DNA of 11,982 bases, taken from the NCBI GenBank assembly GCA_030613665.1, contig JAUWLN010000047.1:1-11982 (forward strand), read 5' to 3'. Of the stretch, positions 1-5,091 are shown in pieces. Below the pieces are notes generated by a model. That model worked only from the letters and a program-made list of their open reading frames with translations, made no database searches and was not told the origin of the DNA. Position 1 is the first letter of the stretch. Each line of letters begins with the position of its first letter. Origin of the DNA: Dehalococcoidia bacterium. Its GTDB lineage: Bacteria > Chloroflexota > Dehalococcoidia > Dehalococcoidales > RBG-16-60-22. The position numbers and the translations under genes are program-made.

Positions 1-34
1 GGGAGAGGTTAAGGATATAAGATTACAATATCTG

Positions 35-180
35 TTACCAGTGGTAAATGGGAAACTCTCAAACTCTTATATTTTGAAAAGACTTAATTCCTTGAAGTAG
101 CCACCGACATTGTATCAATAGGATAATAAATAAAGCTTGAAATGTTACCACTGGGGTAACAATTATGCAGAATGTTACCC
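35..180. repeat. Cluster of GTTACC/GGTAAC inverted repeats
   Basis: Three related sites lie in this AT-rich, gene-free stretch. Positions 35-47 read TTACCAGTGGTAA, a perfect palindrome of 6-bp arms around one base. Positions 144-160 read GTTACCACTGGGGTAAC, 6-bp arms around 5 bases. A half-site GTTACCC lies at 174-180. Read on the minus strand, the second site differs from the first mainly by two extra C residues, so the two full sites are variants of one sequence in opposite orientation about 110 bp apart. They lie downstream (3') of the zinc/HTH gene at 248-760. They could be protein-binding sites or ends of a decayed element. No T-tract follows, so they are unlikely to be terminators. The remainder of 1-247 shows no gene I can support. 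Confidence 0.5.
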
Positions 181-247
181 AACAAAGAAGTATATTGGGA
201 TACGTGAAGAACTCGGAAAGCAACAACAGGTGACTAGCCGGACTTTT

Positions 248-760
248 TCATGTGGCTTGGGCCGATTTCCTCTCTCTGGATAACAGCCTTTGAATCGTCT
301 TATAAGACACCTTAATACCCAACTCATTGTTTAACCTGGAAGCAATAGCCTTGCTTCCCATACCCTCACTGGCCAAGTGCTCTATTATCTTCCGCGGTAA
401 ATCCTTTCGTTTCGGCCCTCTCTTTCCAAATGTTCTATTAGTCACCGGTGGGTTAATTATGTCCACTTCAAATTTTTTGTCCGTCAGAGTGGACATATTT
501 CCAGACCCTACCACCACTGGTACTTGGTATAGGTTTTTAGGCGGTTTCTTGTCGTCTTGAGGCTTTGGTATCCATGCCGGGCGTTTTGTGGGTGGCAACA
601 GTTCCGCTTCCCACAGCAAGAACTCACAGCAGCCAAAGCAATATCTGGGGTCAAATGATTGCTCTGCGATAAACTTGTCATCCAGGCAGGCATGACACCA
701 AAAACTGCTTGTCTCTTTAAGACTGATGTCAGGTTTGGTGCTGAACTTTCCTTCCATCAT
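248..760 (-). CDS. Zinc-finger and helix-turn-helix protein, unknown function
   Basis: A 170-residue protein that I cannot assign to a named family. The N-terminal part has two Cys pairs (C22-x2-C25 and C41-x2-C44, with C45 next to it), consistent with one structural zinc site. Residues 58-100 are proline- and lysine-rich and probably flexible. The C-terminal part (about 112-163) begins with a basic GKRGPKRK stretch and continues into a helix-turn-helix of the resolvase/transposase type (SKAIASRLNNELG... VSYKTIQRLL). This strongly suggests sequence-specific DNA binding. The ATG at 760 is preceded by AGGGG at a good distance (complement of 768-772). The gene is on the opposite strand to the adjacent IS and integrase remnants and to the housekeeping operon, and lies in AT-rich sequence, so it is probably cargo or a regulator of the mobile element. 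It has no catalytic recombinase domain. Existence is fairly sure; the function is open. Confidence 0.75.
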   Translation of the reverse strand: MMEGKFSTKPDISLKETSSFWCHACLDDKFIAEQSFDPRYCFGCCEFLLWEAELLPPTKRPAWIPKPQDDKKPPKNLYQVPVVVGSGNMSTLTDKKFEVDIINPPVTNRTFGKRGPKRKDLPRKIIEHLASEGMGSKAIASRLNNELGIKVSYKTIQRLLSRERKSAQAT

Positions 761-867
761 TTCACATCCCCTGTAATAGAGATACAGAATGGCAATTGAA
801 CATGCTATGCTGACAACGTAATGGATTATTCATTGAGTTACTACCTCCAAACAGAAGGAATACCCCA

Positions 868-1104
868 GTTGTGTATTGCGTTCACTTTGCTGAACCTGGC
901 AGCCCATGGGAGAACGGTTACATCGAATCATTCAACAGCAAGCTGAGGGACGAGTTGCTTAATGGTGAGATATTCACTACCCTGCCCGAAGCTAAGATAT
1001 TGATTGAACAGTGGCGGAGGGAATACAATCAGGTCCGACCTCATAGTGCCCTCGGATACCGTCCGCCGGCTCCTGAAACTAAAATGCCTGTAACTCTAAC
1101 TTAA
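868..1104 (+). pseudogene. IS3-family transposase OrfB, C-terminal fragment
   Basis: The reading frame ending in TAA at 1102-1104 encodes about 77 residues that match the end of the IS3-group DDE integrase core: EPGSPWENGYIESFN, then KLRDELL, EAKILIEQWRREYN and VRPHSALGYRPP. The Glu of ESFN (codon about 925-927) is the expected third acidic residue of the DDE triad. The two catalytic Asp residues and the whole N-terminal part are missing. Upstream of about 868 the same frame runs back to a TGA at 811-813 without recognisable transposase sequence, so the 5' truncation point lies near 870-885. A GTG at 871 could serve as a start but has no reason to be functional. This is a dead remnant: the fragment is far shorter than the roughly 270-300 residues usual for OrfB. 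Confidence 0.9.
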
Positions 1105-1133
1105 GAAGTGGTATCCTTTATGGGGGCAGACCA
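868..1133 (+). mobile_element. IS3-family insertion sequence remnant with right end
   Basis: The transposase fragment is followed after 29 nt by TGGGGGCAGACCA (1121-1133), which on the other strand reads TGGTCTGCCCCCA. This is the form of an IS3-group terminal inverted repeat: 5'-TG ends and a run of C residues. The recombinase homology that resumes immediately after 1133 supports this as the exact right boundary. No matching left terminal repeat is visible upstream in the window, so the left part of the element has been deleted and it cannot move by itself. Confidence 0.75.
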
Positions 1134-1275
1134 AGCGCGTCTAGGCCATGCCTCAATTCAGATAACGCTTGATACCTATTCTCACGTTGCCCCAGGACTT
1201 CAAGAGGCCGCCGCCGCAGGTTTCGACAAGATGGTGTTAAACAAGCGTGAAAAAGAGGCTGTTGAAAATCATTAG
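1134..1275 (+). pseudogene. Tyrosine recombinase (phage-type integrase), C-terminal fragment
   Basis: From 1135 to the TAG at 1273-1275 the frame encodes ARLGHASIQITLDTYSHV and then about 27 more residues. This is the well-known C-terminal signature of phage/ICE-type tyrosine recombinases. It contains the conserved LGH box and the nucleophilic Tyr of DTYSHV (codon 1177-1179). The Arg and His of the earlier catalytic boxes and the whole N-terminal DNA-binding region are absent. The homology begins exactly where the IS right end stops, so the IS appears to have inserted into the integrase gene, after which the upstream part was lost. The gene points toward the 3' end of the neighbouring tRNA gene, 72 nt away, which is the usual arrangement for an integrase beside its tRNA attachment site. 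It is non-functional as it stands. Confidence 0.88.
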
Positions 1276-1292
1276 TAGCAAATTAGTAGCAA
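1271..1292. repeat. Tandem 11-bp direct repeat
   Basis: ATTAGTAGCAA occurs twice back to back (1271-1281 and 1282-1292), and the first copy contains the integrase stop codon. It sits between the integrase fragment and the tRNA 3' end, where arm-type recombinase or excisionase sites would be expected. A weakly similar ATTGGTAGCGG occurs at 1346-1356, overlapping the tRNA CCA end. The repeat is certain; its role is inference. Confidence 0.6.
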
Positions 1293-1300
1293 AAACAGAG

Positions 1301-1336
1301 AAGCCCCTGATTTCCTTAAGATTTCAGGGGCTTTTT
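1301..1336. terminator. Rho-independent terminator, possibly bidirectional
   Basis: AAGCCCCTGA (1301-1310) pairs perfectly with TCAGGGGCTT (1324-1333) to give a 10-bp GC-rich stem with a 13-nt loop. On the + strand it is followed by a T-run (1332-1336), giving a classical terminator for the integrase direction. On the minus strand the stem is followed by a weaker CTTCTCTGTTTTT stretch, so it may also end the tRNA-fMet transcript. It separates the element remnant from the tRNA gene. Confidence 0.85.
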
Positions 1337-1347
1337 AGCTTCAAAAT

Positions 1348-1422
1348 TGGTAGCGGGGGTTGGATTCGAACCAACGACCTTCGGGTTATGAGCCCGACGA
1401 GCTGCCACTGCTCCACCCCGCG
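1348..1422 (-). tRNA. Initiator tRNA-fMet (anticodon CAT)
   Basis: The minus strand folds into a full cloverleaf of 75 nt including an encoded 3' CCA (1348-1350). The anticodon loop is CTCATAA. The anticodon stem has three consecutive G-C pairs (TCGGG/CCCGA), the hallmark of initiator tRNAs that places them in the ribosomal P site. The D stem GAGC/GCTC carries the A11-U24 pair, also typical of initiators. The T arm is GTTGG-TTCGAAT-CCAAC. The acceptor stem begins CGCGGGG and ends CCCCGCT, so position 1-72 is a C-U mismatch. Lack of a 1-72 pair is required for formylation, but C-A is the usual form. The 3' end faces the integrase fragment, so this is the likely attachment site of the element. 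Confidence 0.97.
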
Positions 1423-1437
1423 CCATTTGACATTCCC

Positions 1438-1467
1438 AGTATAGTCTCTGTTAGAATTAAGTGTCAA
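1438..1467 (-). promoter_or_regulatory. Sigma70-type promoter for tRNA-fMet
   Basis: On the minus strand, TTGACA (complement of 1462-1467) and TATACT (complement of 1438-1443) are separated by 18 bp. The -10 box lies about 15 nt upstream of the tRNA 5' end at 1422, so the 5' leader would be very short. The consensus match is strong, as expected for a stable-RNA gene. Confidence 0.85.
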
Positions 1468-1540
1468 GAAAACCCTTTGGGCAGGGACTTATTCGTATGA
1501 GATTTTTGTTGCCCGACTTGAAATTTAGGTATTTTGAGCA

Positions 1541-1569
1541 TTGACCAAATAAAGGAAATGATTTACACT
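1541..1569 (+). promoter_or_regulatory. Candidate promoter for the dksA-like/lspA/rluD/gltX/glnS operon
   Basis: TTGACC (1541-1546) and TACACT (1564-1569) are separated by 17 bp and point toward the gene at 1814. This would give a 5' leader of about 235 nt. A TATAAC at 1771-1776 is a closer -10 candidate but has a poor -35. The stretch 1468-1813 holds no gene that I can support, only this promoter candidate and the inverted repeat at 1653-1671. Confidence 0.45.
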
Positions 1570-1652
1570 AATGGCATGAAACACTTCGGCAACACTGTGG
1601 CTGAAGCTAATAGCATTCAACCAGCACGCGCGATTTCTGAGGTAAATAGTCG

Positions 1653-1671
1653 GCTGGCACGGCGTGCCAGC
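1653..1671. repeat. Perfect 9-bp inverted repeat in the operon leader
   Basis: GCTGGCACG (1653-1661) and CGTGCCAGC (1663-1671) are exact inverted repeats around a single G. The site lies between the candidate promoter at 1541-1569 and the first gene at 1814. As DNA it could be a dimeric repressor operator; as RNA it could form a short hairpin, with no following T-run. No partner protein can be named from the sequence. Confidence 0.5.
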
Positions 1672-1813
1672 GGTGAATAGCACCCGATAGGTCATTCTGC
1701 CCACCATTGATTTCTCAATTATTGAACAGATAGATACGAGCGATGGCATTTGTTGCAGGCTGATTTGAAATATAACCGATAACCCAGCTCAAAGGTGAGA
1801 CAAGGAGGGGAAA

Positions 1814-2194
1814 ATGACAACTAATAACAGCATACTCAAGTCCCGACTTGAGGCAGAGCGGAAGCGTTTGGCGGAAGAACTGGAACAGCTTCAGGCGAGC
1901 GCCAGTTCCACTGATGAGCGACGGGAAGGCAGCCCGTTTGGCAAGCGTGAGGAAGAGGCAGCGGAGGCGCTTGAGATGGAGAAACGGTCCGTCCTGGAGA
2001 GAAGGACAAAAGAACAAATAGCTGGCGTGGAGCACGCTTTACATAAATTTGACGAAGGCACCTACGGCTTTTGCGATAGCTGTGGTCAGCCCATAGACCC
2101 GGAGAGATTGGAGGCGATTCCCGAGGCAAGTTTGTGCATTAAATGTAAGGCTCAGCAGGCAAAGAATGCGAAAGGAAAAGCGCCCACTGTCTAG
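1814..2194 (+). CDS. TraR/DksA-family C4 zinc-finger protein
   Basis: A 126-residue protein. Residues about 5-78 are highly charged (runs such as KREEEAAEALEMEKR) and predicted to be largely coiled-coil. A TraR/DksA C4 zinc finger follows: C87-x2-C90 (YGFCDSCG) and C108-x2-C111 (LCIKCKA). The family binds in the secondary channel of RNA polymerase and tunes transcription with or without ppGpp. At the coiled-coil tip I do not see the DxxDxA motif of E. coli DksA, so this is a shorter TraR/YlyA-like member and its output may differ. The ATG has an excellent Shine-Dalgarno (GGAGGGG, 1804-1810). The end overlaps lspA by 29 nt. Position directly before lspA and an RluD-type gene matches Bacillus ylyA-lspA-ylyB. 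The family is confident; the physiological role is inferred. Confidence 0.92.
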   Translation: MTTNNSILKSRLEAERKRLAEELEQLQASASSTDERREGSPFGKREEEAAEALEMEKRSVLERRTKEQIAGVEHALHKFDEGTYGFCDSCGQPIDPERLEAIPEASLCIKCKAQQAKNAKGKAPTV

Positions 2195-2660
2195 GTGGCG
2201 TTACCTGATATTTTTTCTTGTCGTGCTATTCGTCATAGTTGCTGACCAGCTCAGCAAGGCATGGATAATGTCGAGTTTGCCTGAGGGGCATACAATGCTC
2301 AGACTGGGCTTTTTTCGCATCACACACATCCACAATACCGGTGCTGCCTTTGGCCTTTTCCCGGACCAATCTTTAGTGCTCACCATTTTTGCCCTGACTG
2401 CCGGTGCCGTAATTCTGTTTTTTGTCGTTTACGGCTATCGTTACTATTCATGGCTGGGGAGCACTGCCGTAACGCTGGTTCTCGGGATGGTGTTTGGTGG
2501 CACGGTGGGCAATCTGGTCGACCGTTTCCGCTTCGGCTACGTCACCGATTTCATTGATTTTGGTTACTGGCCGGTGTTCAATATCGCGGACTCTGCTGTT
2601 ACCGTTGGCGTCATTATTCTTGCCGTGCTTTTGCTGAGACATGCACAAACCGAGGAATGA
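2166..2660 (+). CDS. lspA: Lipoprotein signal peptidase II
   Basis: A 164-residue integral membrane aspartic protease that removes the signal peptide from diacylglyceryl-modified prolipoproteins. All family blocks are present: DQLSK (27-31), NTGAAFGLF (57-65), GGTVGNLVDR (111-120) and the YWPVFNIADS block (134-143). The two catalytic Asp residues are D119 and D142. Four hydrophobic segments (about 12-29, 69-89, 97-113, 140-158) fit the known four-helix topology, and the length is typical. The ATG at 2166 lies inside the previous gene, giving a 29-nt overlap and probable translational coupling. It is the first ATG that keeps the whole first membrane helix. The gene overlaps the following pseudouridine synthase by 20 nt. 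Nothing is missing and it should be active. Confidence 0.97.
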   Translation: MRKEKRPLSRWRYLIFFLVVLFVIVADQLSKAWIMSSLPEGHTMLRLGFFRITHIHNTGAAFGLFPDQSLVLTIFALTAGAVILFFVVYGYRYYSWLGSTAVTLVLGMVFGGTVGNLVDRFRFGYVTDFIDFGYWPVFNIADSAVTVGVIILAVLLLRHAQTEE

Positions 2661-3561
2661 TAACCCGGCCAAAAAATACCACCTGGTGGCCAGTATCACC
2701 GGTGTCAGGTTGGACAGATTTGTTGCCGAGAGTTGCCCTGAACTCACCCGCACTCACGCTCAAAAACTAATCAACGAGGGCTATATAACTGTAAGCGGAA
2801 AAGAAGCCAAAGCGAGTCTGAGACTTGATTCCGGCGATAAGGTGGATATTATCGTACCTCCCACGCCACCCAGCCCATTGACTCCTGAGCCTATTCCCCT
2901 GAACGTTATCTATGAAGACGAAGACCTTCTGGTGGTGGATAAACCGCCGGGACTGACGGTCCACCCGGCGCCGGGGCACCCAGACCATACTCTGGTCAAT
3001 GCGCTTCTCTCTCATGTTCCCCATCTGGCTCAGATAAGTGATTCCCTTCGACCGGGCATCGTGCACCGGCTGGACAAGGACACTTCAGGGCTGATGCTCG
3101 TGGCCAAAAATCAGGCGGCACAGATGAACCTGATAGAGCAGTTCCGGACTCGTTCCATTGTCAAGGCATATCTGGTGCTGGTGAAGGGGCATCTCACTCC
3201 AGAAGAGGGCATTATCGACGCCGCCATCGGACGTGATGCCAGTAACCGCAAGCGCATGGCGGTGGTTAAAGAGGGCCGGCCGGCGCGCACGCAGTACCGG
3301 GTCGTTAAATATTTAAATGATTGTACGCTTCTGGAGGTAATGCCGGAGACGGGACGCACCCACCAGATACGGGTGCACCTGGCGGCCATCGGCTACCCGG
3401 TCGTCGGCGATGCTGTCTACGGGGTGAAGTCGTCATATCTCTCAAGGCAGTTCCTGCACGCCTGCCGCCTCGGTTTTAAGCTACCCTCAAGCGGGGAATA
3501 TGTGGAGTTCAAATCTGAACTGCCAGAGGATTTGGAAAAGGCGTTAGAGGAAATAAGCTAG
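2641..3561 (+). CDS. rluD: RluA/RluD-family 23S rRNA pseudouridine synthase
   Basis: A 306-residue enzyme that isomerises specific uridines to pseudouridine in RNA. An S4 RNA-binding domain lies at about 22-70 (RLDRFVAE, LINEGYITVSG). The catalytic domain covers about 86-300. It contains the signature RPGIVHRLDKDTSGLMLVAK (137-156) with the catalytic Asp at D145, and the C-terminal block ETGRTHQIRVHL with GYPVVGDAVYG. Domain order and length match RluD/YlyB. E. coli RluD modifies the helix 69 loop of 23S rRNA, but the exact target here cannot be read from sequence. The start at 2641 overlaps lspA by 20 nt with only a weak ribosome site, pointing to coupled translation. An internal GTG at codon 16 is a less likely start. 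The gap to gltX is 57 nt. Confidence 0.92.
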   Translation: MHKPRNDNPAKKYHLVASITGVRLDRFVAESCPELTRTHAQKLINEGYITVSGKEAKASLRLDSGDKVDIIVPPTPPSPLTPEPIPLNVIYEDEDLLVVDKPPGLTVHPAPGHPDHTLVNALLSHVPHLAQISDSLRPGIVHRLDKDTSGLMLVAKNQAAQMNLIEQFRTRSIVKAYLVLVKGHLTPEEGIIDAAIGRDASNRKRMAVVKEGRPARTQYRVVKYLNDCTLLEVMPETGRTHQIRVHLAAIGYPVVGDAVYGVKSSYLSRQFLHACRLGFKLPSSGEYVEFKSELPEDLEKALEEIS

Positions 3562-3618
3562 AACGAGGCAAGGCGGGAATGGTAGAATGATTGAGATAAT
3601 ATCTAAGAGGATGAAGTT

Positions 3619-5091
3619 GTGACCAAACCAGTGCGTGTCCGATTTGCGCCCAGCCCTACCGGCTTCCCCCACGTGGGGAATATCCGGACGGCGCTGTTTA
3701 ACTGGCTCTTCGCCCGCCACAGCGGCGGCGTCTTCATCGTCCGCATCGAGGATACGGACGTCGCCCGCAAGGTTGAGGGCGCGCTGGAAGGAATCCTTGG
3801 CGGACTGCGCTGGCTGGGTCTTGACTGGGACGAGGGGCCGGAGGTGGGAGGCGAATATGGCCCGTATTTTCAGTCGCAGCGACTTGACCTCTACCGTGAG
3901 GCGGCTAAGCGCCTTGTGGCGCAGGGTGATGCCTATCATTGCTACTGCTCACCGGAGCGGCTGACAGAGATACGCGCTGAACAGCAGAAAAGGAAGTTGT
4001 CGCTTGGTTATGACCGGCGCTGTCGCGACCTGAATGAGGCTGAGCGCAAACAGAAAGAGACCGAGGGCATCACCCCGGTGGTGCGGTTCAAAATACCTCT
4101 GGAGGGGCAAACCAGCTTCAAAGACGTTATCTGGGGGGAGGTTACGGTGGAGAACAGCACCCTCGATGACTATGTCCTGCTCAAATCGGACGGCTACCCC
4201 ACCTATCACCTGGCCAATGTCGTTGACGACCATTTGATGGAGATAAGCCACGTTTTGCGGGCGGAGGAGTGGCTGCCCAGCGTGCCGCGCCACAAGCTGC
4301 TCTATGAAGCCCTGGGCTACGATATGCCACTGCTGGCACATCTGCCGATGATACTCGGGCCCGACCGGTCCAAGCTGAGCAAACGGCACGGCGCGGTGTC
4401 CATCACCGAATATAAAGAGCGGGGCTATCTGCCTGAGGCGATGGTCAATTTCCTGGCCCTGCTTGGCTGGTCGCTGGATGATAAGACGGATATCATCGCC
4501 AGAGATGAACTGGTGAAGCACTTTTCGCTGGAGCGCATAAGCAAGACAGCGGCCATTTTTAATCACGAGAAGCTCGACTGGGTGAACGGGGTTTTCCTGC
4601 GGGAGTTGAGCCACGAAGAACTGTTGCGGGGAATCATGCCGTTTCTGGAGAGCGGATTGCCTGAAGAGGTGAAACGACCTGTCTCCGAAGAATACGTGAG
4701 ACGGATTGTACCGCTGATTCAGGAGCGGATAAACAAGCTGGCAGAGGCAGCGACGTATGCTGACTTCTTCTTTCTCGATGAACTGGAATATGACGCGCCG
4801 TTGCTGGTGGGCAAGAAGATGACCGCCGAGACTACACTCAAGGCACTTGAAGCTGCCCGGGATAAACTATCCTCAATGGAGAGCTTTGACCATGATTCGC
4901 TGGAAAGTACGCTGCGGCCCCTGGCTGAAGAACTGGGGCTAAAGGCGGGGCAATTATTCAGCCCGCTTCGGGTAGCTACTACCGGTCGCATTGCCGCTCC
5001 TCCCCTCTTTGAGACGATGATGGTGCTGGGTAAAGAAAGATGCCTTGAAAGGCTCAGGGTTGCGGTGGGAAAGCTGGGGAATTACTTATGA
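3619..5091 (+). CDS. gltX: Glutamyl-tRNA synthetase
   Basis: A 490-residue class I aminoacyl-tRNA synthetase that attaches glutamate to tRNA-Glu. The N terminus has RFAPSPTGFPHVGNIRTALF with the HIGH-type motif as HVGN (18-21). The KMSKS-type loop is KLSKR (252-256) within DRSKLSKRHGA. A CYC motif (C108, C110) and C135 resemble the zinc site of some bacterial enzymes, although the usual fourth ligand is not obvious. The helical anticodon-binding domain fills about 330-490. Length is normal. The start is GTG at 3619, preceded by AGAGG at 3606-3610. The stop overlaps the glnS ATG by 4 nt (ATGA), a strong sign of co-translation. With a dedicated GlnRS next door, this enzyme is probably the discriminating type that charges only tRNA-Glu; that is an inference. 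Confidence 0.97.
   Translation: MTKPVRVRFAPSPTGFPHVGNIRTALFNWLFARHSGGVFIVRIEDTDVARKVEGALEGILGGLRWLGLDWDEGPEVGGEYGPYFQSQRLDLYREAAKRLVAQGDAYHCYCSPERLTEIRAEQQKRKLSLGYDRRCRDLNEAERKQKETEGITPVVRFKIPLEGQTSFKDVIWGEVTVENSTLDDYVLLKSDGYPTYHLANVVDDHLMEISHVLRAEEWLPSVPRHKLLYEALGYDMPLLAHLPMILGPDRSKLSKRHGAVSITEYKERGYLPEAMVNFLALLGWSLDDKTDIIARDELVKHFSLERISKTAAIFNHEKLDWVNGVFLRELSHEELLRGIMPFLESGLPEEVKRPVSEEYVRRIVPLIQERINKLAEAATYADFFFLDELEYDAPLLVGKKMTAETTLKALEAARDKLSSMESFDHDSLESTLRPLAEELGLKAGQLFSPLRVATTGRIAAPPLFETMMVLGKERCLERLRVAVGKLGNYL

Noticed and set aside
165..233. A 22-codon + strand frame (MQNVTQQRSILGYVKNS...) vaguely like the start of a serine recombinase
   Set aside because: It is very short, has no ribosome site and lacks the catalytic Ser context; resemblance is limited to a few residues.
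1247..1444. A 65-codon + strand reading frame with a GGWIRTNDLRVMSPTS-like stretch
   Set aside because: This peptide is simply the reverse strand of the tRNA-fMet gene plus the terminator. It is a common spurious protein call.
1525..2035. Minus-strand frames upstream of and antisense to the DksA-like gene
   Set aside because: They have no recognisable domains and no ribosome sites, and one is mostly the shadow of the zinc-finger gene.
3949..4614. Long minus-strand frame of 221 codons inside gltX
   Set aside because: It is antisense to a clear synthetase gene, shows no domain and arises from GC-rich codon use.
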